A DNA stretch of 64,000 bases from Streptomyces nigrescens (GTDB lineage Bacteria > Actinomycetota > Actinomycetes > Streptomycetales > Streptomycetaceae): positions 1,054,001 to 1,118,000 of the forward strand of contig AP026073.1 in assembly GCA_024349765.1 (NCBI GenBank), in the 5' to 3' direction. Shown one piece after another: positions 1 to 10,593 of this stretch. A model generated the notes under the pieces. It was not told the origin of the DNA, made no database searches, and was given only the letters and a program-made list of their open reading frames with translations. The translations under genes were made by a program, and so were the position numbers. Position 1 is the stretch's first letter, and each line of letters begins with the position of its first letter.

Positions 1-944
1 GCGACGGCCACCACGAACATGAAGCCGCCGAAGCCCACCGAGAACGGCACGATCATGGTGAGGCCGCTGTTCACCGACGGAATGCGGAGGAGGGACGGCG
101 GGACGAGCGGGGTCCGGCCGCCGCGTTCGGCGCGCCGCTCCACCAGGAAGAACGCGACGCCGGCGCCCGGGAAGACCGCCAGCAGGAGCCACGACCACAG
201 GGGCCAGCCGGCCGCCCGCCCCTCGGTCAGCGGCAGCAGCAGCGTGATCAGCGAGACGGCCAGCAGGACGGTGCCCAGGACATCGACCCGGGTCGGGTGC
301 GGCGAGCGGGTCTCGGGGACCGTGCGGGCGGCCAGCAGCCAGGCCGCCGCGGCGATCGGGACGTTCACCAGGAAGACCGCGCGCCAGCCGGAGCCCGCCA
401 GGTCCACCGAGACCAGCAGCCCGCCGACCACCTGGCCGACGGCGCTGGAGACCCCGGCCGTGCCGCCGTAGAGGCTGACCGCCTTGGCGCGTCGCTTCCC
501 GGTGGTCGTGGCCTGGATGGTGGCCAGCACCTGGGGCAGCAGCAGTGCCGCGGACGCCCCCTGGGCGACCCGGGCGGCCACCAGCGTCGCGGCGTCCGGG
601 GCGAGGCCGCACGCAAGTGAGGTCAGGCCGAAGGTGGCCAGGCCCCACAGGAACAGCCGGCGCCGGCCGATCATGTCCCCGAGCCGCCCGCCCAGGACCA
701 GCAGCGTGGCGTACGCGACGCCGTAGCCGGCCACCACCATCTCCAGCATCGCGGGTCCCGCGTGCAGGTCGTGGTCGATGGTCGGCAGGGCGACATTGAC
801 GATGAAGAAGTCGATCATCGGGAGGGCCGCGCCCAGCAGCACGGTCAGCAGGCCGAGCGGGGTCAGGGCGGCGGTGGCCGATGCCTGTCGCGGGGCAGCG
901 GCCGGGGTTTCGACAAGGATGGTCTGTGCTCGGGTTTCGCTCAC
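1..944 (-). CDS. MFS efflux transporter, DHA2 type (C-terminus outside window)
   Basis: The frame is open from a GTG start at 944 down to the window edge (about 314 codons), so the C-terminus is missing. The N-terminus begins MSETRAQTILVE and runs into a first membrane helix ending PMIDFFIVNVALPTI, the typical helix-1 signature of DHA2/QacA-like drug:proton antiporters. GRLGDMIGRRRLF is the MFS motif A in the loop between helices 2 and 3. Further hydrophobic segments follow through the visible part. Its role is probably export of a small toxic molecule across the cytoplasmic membrane; the substrate cannot be read. It is divergent from the XRE regulator at 1046, with an inverted repeat between them, so that regulator is a likely controller. 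Confidence 0.85.
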   Translation of the reverse strand, partial: MSETRAQTILVETPAAAPRQASATAALTPLGLLTVLLGAALPMIDFFIVNVALPTIDHDLHAGPAMLEMVVAGYGVAYATLLVLGGRLGDMIGRRRLFLWGLATFGLTSLACGLAPDAATLVAARVAQGASAALLLPQVLATIQATTTGKRRAKAVSLYGGTAGVSSAVGQVVGGLLVSVDLAGSGWRAVFLVNVPIAAAAWLLAARTVPETRSPHPTRVDVLGTVLLAVSLITLLLPLTEGRAAGWPLWSWLLLAVFPGAGVAFFLVERRAERGGRTPLVPPSLLRIPSVNSGLTMIVPFSVGFGGFMFVVAV

Positions 945-975
945 GGATACGACGATCGTCGAGCGCTCAGCCGGG

Positions 976-999
976 TACCAGAGTGCCCTTATCCTGGTA
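976..999. promoter_or_regulatory. Candidate operator, TACCAG-N12-CTGGTA
   Basis: A perfect 6-bp inverted repeat (976-981 and 994-999) with 12 bp between the arms lies in the roughly 100-bp divergent intergenic region between the MFS gene and the XRE regulator. A further half-site-like CTACCTGG follows at 1006. The position suits a repressor site controlling both promoters. This is inference from symmetry and context only. Confidence 0.4.
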
Positions 1000-1045
1000 T
1001 CACTGCTACCTGGCAACCGCCTGGGCGCTGCGGCACGCTGGAGGC

Positions 1046-1984
1046 ATGACCGTCGACGCGACCCTGACGCAGGCTGCCACACCCCCCGGTGCCACCACGA
1101 CCCCGCCGTCCGGGGCGGCCCGCCCCACGGGCGCCGCACCCCCGCGCGACGACGCCGCCCGCCGGGCCGAGCTGGCCGCCTTCCTGCGCAGCCGGCGCGA
1201 GCGGATCACCCCCGAGCAGGTCGGCCTGCCCCGCGGCGCCCGCCGCCGCACCCCGGGACTGCGCCGCGAGGAGGTCGCGCACCTCGGTGCGGTCGGCGTC
1301 ACCTGGTACACCTGGCTCGAACAGGGCCGGGACATCCACGTATCGCCGCAGGTCCTCGACGCGGTGGCCCGTGCGCTGCTGCTCGACCGCGCCGAGCGCA
1401 GCCATCTCTTCGCGCTCGCCGGCGCCGTCGACCCCGTGCCGGGCAAGGAGTGCACCGGCGTTCCGCGCGCCCTGCGCCAGGTCCTCGACCAGCTCGCGCC
1501 GTTCCCCGCGGTCATCCAGAACTCGCGGTTCGACATCCTCGCCTACAACAGCACCTACGGGCAGCTGATGTGCGACCTCGACGCGCTGCCCGAGGAGGAC
1601 CGCAACTGCATGTGGCTGGCGTTCACCCACCCCCAGTGGCGGGCGAGCGTGGTCGACCTGGACGCCACGATGCGGGTGATGGCCGCCAAGTTCCGCGCCT
1701 CGATGGCCGAGCACGTCGCCGAGCCGGCCTGGAAGGCGCTGGTCGCGCGGCTGACGGAGGCCTCGCCGGAGTTCCGCGAGATCTGGGCCCAGCACGAGGT
1801 CGTCCGCCCGATCAGTTCCGTCAAGCTCTTCCGCCACCCACGGGTGGGTGTGCTCGAACTGACCGCCACCAGCCTGTGGACGGGCCCCAACCCCGGCCCC
1901 AAGCTGATCTCCTACACGCCCGTCGACGAGACCTCCCGCGAGCGGCTGGAGCAGCTGGAACAGCTGGCACTCGTCCCGGCGTGA
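1046..1984 (+). CDS. XRE-family regulator with MmyB-like ligand-binding domain
   Basis: The 312-residue protein has a low-complexity Ala/Thr/Pro N-terminus (residues 1-45). A Cro/XRE-type helix-turn-helix follows, containing RRRTPGLRREEVAHLGAVGVTWYTWLEQGRD, the classic MmyB-family signature. The C-terminal part (about 130-312) matches the MmyB-like ligand-binding domain, with landmarks such as NSRFDILAYN and HPRVGVLEL. Such proteins usually regulate a divergent efflux or oxidoreductase gene, and here the divergent neighbour is the MFS pump. The ATG at 1046 was chosen because upstream in-frame starts would overlap the MFS gene. GGAGG lies only 1 nt before it, so the start may be leaderless or slightly wrong. 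Confidence 0.85.
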   Translation: MTVDATLTQAATPPGATTTPPSGAARPTGAAPPRDDAARRAELAAFLRSRRERITPEQVGLPRGARRRTPGLRREEVAHLGAVGVTWYTWLEQGRDIHVSPQVLDAVARALLLDRAERSHLFALAGAVDPVPGKECTGVPRALRQVLDQLAPFPAVIQNSRFDILAYNSTYGQLMCDLDALPEEDRNCMWLAFTHPQWRASVVDLDATMRVMAAKFRASMAEHVAEPAWKALVARLTEASPEFREIWAQHEVVRPISSVKLFRHPRVGVLELTATSLWTGPNPGPKLISYTPVDETSRERLEQLEQLALVPA

Positions 1985-2009
1985 CGCCGTACGAACCGGT
2001 GCCGCGGCC

Positions 2010-3473
2010 TCAGACGCTGCGGCCCGTTGCCGGCGTGACCGCACCGTTCCGTTCGTCGTCCGCGAAGAGTTCCGCCGTGTGCCGCGCGGTGGCCCGCGCC
2101 CAGCGGCCCGTGGTGAGCGCGCCGAGCAGCAGGACGGCCGCGCCGCAGCCGGCGATGATCCACCAGGCCGGGCGGCCGGCGGCGAGGAACTCGTCCGCGG
2201 TGGCCGCCGCATGCACCCCGCTCGCCAATACGGCGCCGATCACCGCGACGCCGAGCGACTGCCCCACCTGACGGCTGGTGGAGGCCACGGCCGCGGCCAC
2301 CCCCGCCTGGGCGCGCGGCATCCCCGACACCGCCGTATTGGTGATCGGCGCGTTGACCAGGCCGAACCCGATGCCGAAGAGGACGTAGCCGGGGAACAGC
2401 AGCCAGTTCGTGGACGGGGCGTCGAACGCCGCGAACAGCAGCCCGCTCGCGCCCATCGTCGTACCGGCCAGCAGCAGCGGCAGCCGGGGGCCGCGGTTGC
2501 CGACCAGCCGCCCCGACAGCGGCGCGAAGAACAGCGTCATCCCGGCCATCGGCAGCATGTAGAGCCCGGCGTCCAGCGCGGACAGCCCGCGGATGTTCTG
2601 CAGGTAGAGCGTGTTGATGAACAGGAAGCCACCGAGTGCGGCGAACGCGCAGACCGCCACGACGGTGGCGCCGCTGAACGGCGCGCTGTGGAAGAACCGC
2701 AGATCGATCAGCGGCTCCCGCCGGCGCCGTTCGTAACCGATCAGTGCCACCAGCGAGACCAGCGCCACCAGCACGAACGCCAGGATCTCCACCGACGGCC
2801 AGCCGGCGTCCGGCGCCTCGATGATCGCGTACGTCAGCGAGCCGAGCAGGGCGATCACCAGCAGCTGGCCGACCGGGTCGACCCGGCGCGGCTTCGGGGC
2901 GCGGGACTCCGGCACGTACCGCAGGGTGAGGAAGAGCGCCAGCGCGCCGATCGGGACGTTGATCCAGAAGATCGAGCGCCAGCCGACGCTCTGCACCAGC
3001 AGCCCGCCGACCACCGGCCCGGCCGCCATGCTGATGCCGACGACGCCGCCCCACACCCCGATGGCGCGGGCCCGCTCCCGGGGGTCGGTGAAGGTGTTGG
3101 TGATGATCGACATCGCGACGGGGTTGAGCATCGAGCCGCCGACCGCCTGCACCATCCGGAAGACGATCAGCCATTCCAGGCCGGGTGCCAGGCTGCACAG
3201 CAGCGACCCGAGCGCGAAGACCACCAGCCCGATCAGGAAGATCCGCCGCCGCCCGAGCCGGTCGGCGGTCGAGCCGGCCAGCATCAGCAGCGATGCCAGC
3301 ACCAGCGTGTAGGCGTCGATCGTCCACTGCATCCCCGAGACCGAGGCGTGCAGCTCGCGCTGCATGGACGGCAGGGCGACGTTGAGGACGGTGTTGTCCA
3401 GGCTGACGATCAGCAGGCTCATACAGCAGATCGCCAGCACGAGCAGACGCCGTCGACGGCTGAGATCAGGCAT
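2010..3473 (-). CDS. MFS efflux transporter, DHA2/EmrB type
   Basis: The 487-residue protein is complete and predicted to have 14 membrane helices. The first helix contains LLIVSLDNTVLNVALPSM. Motif A is DRLGRRRIFLIG in loop 2-3, and the helix-5 motif C-like stretch is GVVGISMAAGPVVGGLL. These mark a proton-driven multidrug exporter of the DHA2 family. It is convergent with the XRE regulator, with 25 bp between their stops. It is a second exporter close to the one at the window start but is not its recent duplicate, since the helix-1 signatures differ. Substrate unknown. Confidence 0.9.
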   Translation of the reverse strand: MPDLSRRRRLLVLAICCMSLLIVSLDNTVLNVALPSMQRELHASVSGMQWTIDAYTLVLASLLMLAGSTADRLGRRRIFLIGLVVFALGSLLCSLAPGLEWLIVFRMVQAVGGSMLNPVAMSIITNTFTDPRERARAIGVWGGVVGISMAAGPVVGGLLVQSVGWRSIFWINVPIGALALFLTLRYVPESRAPKPRRVDPVGQLLVIALLGSLTYAIIEAPDAGWPSVEILAFVLVALVSLVALIGYERRRREPLIDLRFFHSAPFSGATVVAVCAFAALGGFLFINTLYLQNIRGLSALDAGLYMLPMAGMTLFFAPLSGRLVGNRGPRLPLLLAGTTMGASGLLFAAFDAPSTNWLLFPGYVLFGIGFGLVNAPITNTAVSGMPRAQAGVAAAVASTSRQVGQSLGVAVIGAVLASGVHAAATADEFLAAGRPAWWIIAGCGAAVLLLGALTTGRWARATARHTAELFADDERNGAVTPATGRSV

Positions 3474-3665
3474 CCTTGAACGCTACAACGATCCCGGTCG
3501 TCCGGCCCCGGTGGGGCCACGGGCCCGGTGCGGGACAATGGGAGGCCGCAGTCGGTCGTCCGTGCCGCGCGAAGCCGCGGGGCGTCGGCCCGCCCGCCCC
3601 GTACCGCCGCCCCGGACCCCCGGAAACCTAAGAGAACCGCCGGAGAAAGTCGAAGGTATCGCTCC

Positions 3666-4796
3666 ATGTCGCTGCTGCAGATCGGTCCGCACACGGTGCA
3701 GCCGCCCGTGGTCCTCGCGCCCATGGCCGGGATCACCAATGCCCCGTTCCGGACGCTCTGCCGGGAGTTCTCCGCGGGCAAGGGCCTCTTCGTCAGCGAG
3801 ATGATCACGACCCGGGCGCTGGTCGAGCGCAACGAGAAGACCATGCAACTGATCCACTTCGACGCGACGGAGAAGCCGCGCTCGATCCAGCTGTACGGCG
3901 TCGACCCGGACACCGTCGGCAAGGCCGCCCGCATGATCGCGGAGGAGGACCTCGCCGACCACATCGACCTGAACTTCGGCTGCCCGGTCCCCAAGGTGAC
4001 CCGCAAGGGCGGCGGCTCGGCCCTGCCGTACAAGCGCCCGCTGCTCCGCTCGATCCTGCGCGAGGCGGTGGCGAACGCGGGCGGGCTGCCGGTGACCATG
4101 AAGATGCGCAAGGGCATCGACGACGACCACATCACCTACCTGGACGCCGGCCGGATCGCCGTCGAGGAGGGGGTGACCGCCATCGCCCTGCACGGCCGCA
4201 CGGCCGCCCAGCACTACGGCGGCACCGCCGACTGGGACGCCATCGCCCGCCTGAAGGACCACGTCGGCGAGATCCCCGTCCTGGGGAACGGCGACATCTG
4301 GTCCGCGGACGACGCGGTCCGGATGATGCGCGAGACCGGCTGCGACGGCGTCGTCGTCGGACGGGGCTGCCTGGGCCGGCCGTGGCTCTTCGGCGATCTC
4401 GTCGCCGCCTTCGAGGGCCGCCCCGAGGACTACGCCCGGCCGACGATGAAGCAGGTCGCCGACGTCATGCTGCGGCACGCCACGCTGCTCGGCGAGTGGC
4501 TGAACGACGAGGCGCGCGGCGTCATCGACTTCCGCAAGCACGTCGCCTGGTACACCAAGGGCTTCGCGATCGGCTCGGAGATGCGCAGGAACCTCGCGGT
4601 CTCCTCCTCCCTCAACGAACTCTCCGACCTGCTGGGCGAGTTGGACCTCGACCAGCCCTGGCCCGCCGGTGCCGACGGTCCCCGCGGCCGTACCTCCGGC
4701 CGCAACCGCGTGGTCCTCCCCGACGGCTGGCTGGACGACCCGAACGACTGCGCGGGCGTCAGCGCGGACGCCGAGCTGGACACGTCCGGCGGCTGA
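3666..4796 (+). CDS. dusB: tRNA-dihydrouridine synthase (DusB/NifR3)
   Basis: This FMN enzyme reduces uridine to dihydrouridine in tRNA D-loops using NAD(P)H. The 376-residue product starts MSLLQIGPHTV and contains the family signatures in order. LAPMAGITNAPFR is the first barrel strand. NFGCPVPKVTRKGGGSAL holds the catalytic Cys at residue 106. LHGRTAAQHYGG and GNGDIWS follow, and GRGCLGRPWLF binds the FMN phosphate. The C-terminal helical tRNA-binding part follows. The ATG at 3666 was chosen because family members begin shortly before the MAGIT motif and GAAGG precedes it. The last 40 residues are a poorly conserved hydrophilic tail. It ends 24 bp before the convergent acetyltransferase. 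Confidence 0.95.
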   Translation: MSLLQIGPHTVQPPVVLAPMAGITNAPFRTLCREFSAGKGLFVSEMITTRALVERNEKTMQLIHFDATEKPRSIQLYGVDPDTVGKAARMIAEEDLADHIDLNFGCPVPKVTRKGGGSALPYKRPLLRSILREAVANAGGLPVTMKMRKGIDDDHITYLDAGRIAVEEGVTAIALHGRTAAQHYGGTADWDAIARLKDHVGEIPVLGNGDIWSADDAVRMMRETGCDGVVVGRGCLGRPWLFGDLVAAFEGRPEDYARPTMKQVADVMLRHATLLGEWLNDEARGVIDFRKHVAWYTKGFAIGSEMRRNLAVSSSLNELSDLLGELDLDQPWPAGADGPRGRTSGRNRVVLPDGWLDDPNDCAGVSADAELDTSGG

Positions 4797-4820
4797 CCCC
4801 CGCTCCTCGGCCCGCCGCCC

Positions 4821-5453
4821 CTACGGCCGGTACACGCACGCCGCCAGCGGTGCGTGCCGCTTCCAGTCCAGCGACTCGTACAGGGCCCGGCCCTCGTCGG
4901 TGGCGCCCAGGATGCCGAGGCGGGCGCCCTCGGCCACGGCGCGGTCGGCGAGGGTGCGCATGACCACACTGCCGAGCCCGCGGCGGCGGTGGGCCGGATC
5001 GGTCTCGACCCGGTCGACGACGGCGGCGTCCCCGAGGACGGCCATCTGACCCTTCGCGGCGAGCGTGCCGGCCGCGTCGTGCACCCGTACGTACGTGACG
5101 CCGGCGCGGTGCTCCACGGAGGTGGCGTAGCCGTCGGGCGTCACCGGATGCGTGGTCCGCAGATCCGTGGCCATCAGGTGGCCGGCGTCCTCCCGGTCGG
5201 CCTGCCAGCCCGTCGGGAGCCAGCGCTCGACCTCCGCGTCCTCCAGGCACACCTTGAGCCAGGTGTCGGGCACCGTCACCGACGCGGTGGCCGCGCGCAC
5301 CGCGGCCTCGGTGGCCTCGGGCAGGACGTGCCGCCCGACCTGGCCGGGCGTGCCGACCTCGATGTACAGGCCCCAGGGCGTGGCGAGCGGCTCCGGCGTG
5401 CCGCGCGATATCGCCCAGCCGGCTCCCCAGTTGCTGACGAGTTCCGAAAGCAT
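4821..5453 (-). CDS. GNAT-family N-acetyltransferase
   Basis: The 210-residue protein starts MLSELVSNWGAGWAISRG behind a strong GGGGAGGA ribosome site. The first 110 residues are a family-specific N-terminal domain. The GNAT domain is C-terminal, with AVVDRVETDPAHRRRGLGSVVM (residues about 140-165) carrying the acetyl-CoA pyrophosphate-binding R/Q-x-x-G-x-G/A pattern as RRRGLG. It ends LYESLDWKRHAPLAACVY, typical of standalone GNAT enzymes. The acceptor molecule is unknown. It is divergent from the MarR gene at 5676, which may control it. Confidence 0.88.
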   Translation of the reverse strand: MLSELVSNWGAGWAISRGTPEPLATPWGLYIEVGTPGQVGRHVLPEATEAAVRAATASVTVPDTWLKVCLEDAEVERWLPTGWQADREDAGHLMATDLRTTHPVTPDGYATSVEHRAGVTYVRVHDAAGTLAAKGQMAVLGDAAVVDRVETDPAHRRRGLGSVVMRTLADRAVAEGARLGILGATDEGRALYESLDWKRHAPLAACVYRP

Positions 5454-5619
5454 CAAGTCCTCCCCGAGTGGCGGTAGTTGGTGGTGGCAGGTAAGGGATG
5501 CTGCCCGGGTGTGCACATTACGCGACGGGGGGCGTCGGGGCACCTCTTTATGCGGGCGGACCGGACTCGGGCGCGGCGCACCGAAATGCCGACCGTGGCC
5601 GCGTACCGTTTGAGGCCGA

Positions 5620-5637
5620 ATGCCGGATTTACGGCAT
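5620..5637. promoter_or_regulatory. Candidate MarR operator, ATGCCG-N6-CGGCAT
   Basis: A perfect inverted repeat of 6-bp arms with a 6-bp AT-rich spacer (GATTTA) sits 38 bp before the marR-like start and in the divergent region shared with the acetyltransferase. A single extra AATGCCG half-site occurs at 5585. MarR proteins are known to bind palindromes of about this size at their own promoters. Assignment is inferred. Confidence 0.45.
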
Positions 5638-5675
5638 GCTGGAGGTGAAGGAGCCGCCGTGTCGAGGACGCAGTC

Positions 5676-6263
5676 GTGCTGAGTGGGGACCGTTCGCTCG
5701 GTGAGGTGGAGCGGGCGGTCCGGGCCCGGGTCGGGGACCTGCCCGTGCGCCCCGAGCAGATGGCCGCGGTGGCGGGCATCTACCGGGCCGCGGCCGCGGT
5801 GCGCCAGCACTTCGAGAACTCCGTACTGCGCGGCGCCGATCTGACCTGGACCGGCTTCGTCGTGCTCTGGGTGGTGTGGATCGGCGGCGAACGCGAGACC
5901 CGCAAGGTCGCCGAGGAGGCCGGCATCTCCAAGGGCACGCTCACCGGCGTCGCCCGCACCCTGCAGAACCGCGGCCTGCTGGAGCGCCGGGCGCACCCCA
6001 CCGACCGGCGGCTCGCGCTGCTCTCCCTCACGCCTGAGGGGGAGCGGCTGATGGCCCGGCTCTTCCCGGAGTTCCACGACGAAGAGGTCTTCGTGACCGG
6101 GGGGTTGAACGACGACGAGGCGCTGGACCTGGCGGAGCTGCTGCGCCGGATCGTGGCGCAGGTGGAGCGCCGCGGCGCGGAACGGCGGCTGGAACTGCTC
6201 GACGGCCGTGACCCGCCGCCCCGCCGCAGCGGCCGCCGGCCGAAGGGTGCCGGTGCGCTCTGA
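5676..6263 (+). CDS. MarR-family transcriptional regulator
   Basis: The 195-residue protein has a winged helix-turn-helix of MarR type at about residues 60-130. The recognition region is VAEEAGISKGTLTGVARTLQNRGLL, followed by the wing RRAHPTDRRLALLSLTPEG, which carries the conserved D-x-R. The N- and C-terminal helices would form the dimer. The GTG at 5676 has no good ribosome site of its own. A strong GGAGGTGAAGGAG lies farther upstream and instead precedes a 7-codon frame (GTG at 5659) whose TGA overlaps this start region, so translation may be coupled. Ligand unknown; autoregulation through the palindrome at 5620 is likely. Confidence 0.85.
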   Translation: MLSGDRSLGEVERAVRARVGDLPVRPEQMAAVAGIYRAAAAVRQHFENSVLRGADLTWTGFVVLWVVWIGGERETRKVAEEAGISKGTLTGVARTLQNRGLLERRAHPTDRRLALLSLTPEGERLMARLFPEFHDEEVFVTGGLNDDEALDLAELLRRIVAQVERRGAERRLELLDGRDPPPRRSGRRPKGAGAL

Positions 6264-6273
6264 GGCCGCGCCC

Positions 6274-6295
6274 GCGGGGTCGTATACGACCCCGC
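6274..6295. repeat. Perfect 22-bp palindrome
   Basis: The sequence is symmetric about TATA: GCGGGGTCGTA on one side and its exact complement on the other, with no loop bases. It starts 11 bp after the marR stop. It could serve as a terminator stem for marR or, given the absence of a loop and of a U-tract, as a dimeric protein-binding site. Confidence 0.5.
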
Positions 6296-6573
6296 CCGTC
6301 CGGGCGGCGTTCCGGCCCGGCCGGGAACTTATGGCCTGATAGCGACGTCCTGCCCCGGCATGCCCTCCCGGCACTCGACTTTCGCGCGCCGAGTGGCCGA
6401 ATCGCGTAGCGAACGACTCACCGCGTGCGCGCGGGCGACCTCGCGACGGGGTGCTTTTCTTGATCGACCAGCCATCGAGGGGGTCCAAATGATGGGACCC
6501 CAGCACACATGAGCGCGTGATTCTCGCCACCCCTGATAGGGGTTGCGCTCAGATGAGCGGATGGGGCCGGGCT

Positions 6574-6606
6574 CCACCTCTCGGAAAGGTGGCACCGGGT
6601 GCCACC
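6574..6606 (+). promoter_or_regulatory. Mutually exclusive hairpins in ppdK leader
   Basis: CCACCT (6574-6579) pairs with AGGTGG (6587-6592). The same AGGTGG segment is also part of GGTGGCAC (6588-6595), which pairs with GTGCCACC (6599-6606) around a 3-nt loop and is followed by CTTCTTGTGTT. Only one of the two stems can form at a time, the geometry of an attenuator. No known riboswitch core was recognised. Confidence 0.35.
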
Positions 6607-6846
6607 CTTCTTGTGTTCGAATCATGCACTCATTCGTCGCGATGCGTATCACAGATGCGCCTCTACGATCACGCTTCGTAGTGATGCGTTCGAGTGTTGA
6701 ATGGACGCCCGAGCGGGTGATCACTTTCGATCTGCTGGCTGACAGCCGGTTACGCACGTATGTCGACCAAGTGGACGTACCCATACGCCTTCGATCTGGG
6801 TATGTTCCTCGCCGTCAGGGCAGCCCGTCGGCGAGGAGTCAGTGCC

Positions 6847-9582
<2,736 letters not shown>

Positions 9583-9591
9583 CCCAGGAGG

Positions 9592-9625
9592 GCACCGCGG
9601 GCGCCGGGCGCGTCCGCGGTGCTTT
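9592..9625 (+). terminator. Terminator of ppdK
   Basis: A perfect 9-bp stem (GCACCGCGG at 9592-9600 with CCGCGGTGC at 9614-9622) begins 9 bp after the ppdK stop and is followed by TTTCGAAA. The T-run is short, as usual for high-GC actinobacteria. Confidence 0.65.
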
Positions 9626-9700
9626 CGAAACCACCGGAACCGGCGGCGGGGCCACCTCAAAAACCCTCACCAGCCCGGCCGTCGGCTCCGGAACCCCAAC

Positions 9701-9732
9701 GAGGGCGGCACCTGTGCGGAGGTGCCGCCCTC
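9701..9732. terminator. 13-bp-stem hairpin, copy 1
   Basis: GAGGGCGGCACCT (9701-9713) pairs perfectly with 9720-9732 around the 6-nt loop GTGCGG. It lies between the convergent ends of ppdK and the STAS gene, so it can act on the minus-strand transcript. An identical 32-nt copy, loop included, is at 13435-13466. Confidence 0.65.
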
Positions 9733-9764
9733 GGTCGTGCGGCGGTGCGGGACCGCAGCCGCCC

Positions 9765-10193
9765 TCAGGCGATCTGGCGGGCGGGGGTGGCCTCGCCGCG
9801 CCGCTGGTTGAGGCGGGCGACGAGGAGCGGCAGGAGTTCCTCCCCTTGGGCGACGGAGCCGTACACCGGGAAGACCTTGGTGAGACCGCTCACCCGGAGG
9901 GCCTTCAGGAAACTGGGGCCAGGGGCGACGATGCCCACCATGCCGCCGTGGGCCCGGGTCCGCTTCAGGGCGCCGACCAGCACACCGGTTCCCGTGCTGT
10001 CGAGGAAGTCCACCCCGCTCACCTCGATGAGCAGCTGGAAGTGCCCGTCGTTGACGAGCTCCACGAGGGCCTCCCGCAAGAGCGGGGCCGTGTAGACGTC
10101 GAACTCGCCGACGACCGTGAGCACGGTCGTCTCCTCGGAGAGGTGCTCGTGGGTGAAATCCACCCGGCTGTGCCGGTGAACGATCGGCTCCAT
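9765..10193 (-). CDS. STAS-domain anti-sigma factor antagonist
   Basis: The 142-residue protein is essentially one STAS domain. [22 protein letters not shown] forms the first strand-helix unit. [23 protein letters not shown] carries the phosphorylatable Ser66 in the DSTGTG motif, as in SpoIIAA/BldG/RsbV proteins. In its unphosphorylated form such a protein would bind a serine-kinase anti-sigma factor and free the cognate sigma factor. The short extensions at both ends are hydrophilic. No kinase or sigma gene lies beside it, so its partners are elsewhere. ATG start at 10193. Confidence 0.9.
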   Translation of the reverse strand: MEPIVHRHSRVDFTHEHLSEETTVLTVVGEFDVYTAPLLREALVELVNDGHFQLLIEVSGVDFLDSTGTGVLVGALKRTRAHGGMVGIVAPGPSFLKALRVSGLTKVFPVYGSVAQGEELLPLLVARLNQRRGEATPARQIA

Positions 10194-10245
10194 GCGTCCC
10201 CGCGTCCTTCCGCTCGGCGCGATCCCGGGCCTCAGCGTACGCCGC

Positions 10246-10467
10246 CTAAGCCTTGCCCCGCGCGGCCAACGACCGTGTCCAGACGATCAGTTGGCGGATG
10301 ATGCGGTCGGCGCGGCGGCTGCCGTCCGGCAGGAACGGCAGCACCACGAGGGCCGGCACGCTGGCCAGCGTGACCAGCAGGAGGGGGAGGACGAGGAGGG
10401 CCGCGGTCAGGGCCCGGTACAGGGCGTTGCCGGTGCCCCGCGTGATGAGGGTGGCGAAGGGGTTCAA
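10246..10467 (-). CDS. Small membrane protein, unknown function
   Basis: A 73-residue protein is read from a TTG at 10467, with GGAGG 5 nt before it; no ATG or GTG is as well placed. It begins [13 protein letters not shown] and has one or two hydrophobic stretches (about residues 17-48, [20 protein letters not shown] and the following LVVLPFLP). The C-terminal half is basic and amphipathic ([20 protein letters not shown]). No family recognised. It ends 52 bp before the STAS start in the same direction and may share its transcript. Confidence 0.6.
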   Translation of the reverse strand: MNPFATLITRGTGNALYRALTAALLVLPLLLVTLASVPALVVLPFLPDGSRRADRIIRQLIVWTRSLAARGKA

Positions 10468-10593
10468 CTCTGCCTCCGGAGTGAGGTGATGCGTCGTCCG
10501 CTGGACGCGTTGTCGTCGTGGGATCAGGATGGCGGCGGGCGGGAGGCCGCCGACGGGTGGCGACGGGATGCGGTGGAGAGCGGGGGAACGGCG

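Larger units (their letters stand above)
6264..6846 (+). other. 583-bp leader and intergenic region before ppdK
   Basis: No protein-coding gene is supported here. The region is markedly lower in GC than its surroundings and rich in secondary structure. It holds the 22-bp palindrome at 6274, a hairpin at 6480-6501 (GGGGTCC/GGACCCC), and a nested hairpin at about 6512-6552 whose inner stem is ACCCCT/AGGGGT. The mutually exclusive stems at 6574-6606 come next, and a pair of competing stems lies near 6660-6690 (CTACGA/TCGTAG against ATCAC/GTGAT). A TATGTT at 6801-6806 could be a -10 element close to ppdK. Confidence 0.5.

Noticed and set aside
6760-6846. ppdK starting at ATG 6760
   Set aside because: No ribosome site, and the extra 29 residues are basic/aromatic and unlike the family N-terminus; GTG 6847 has GAGGAG at the right distance.
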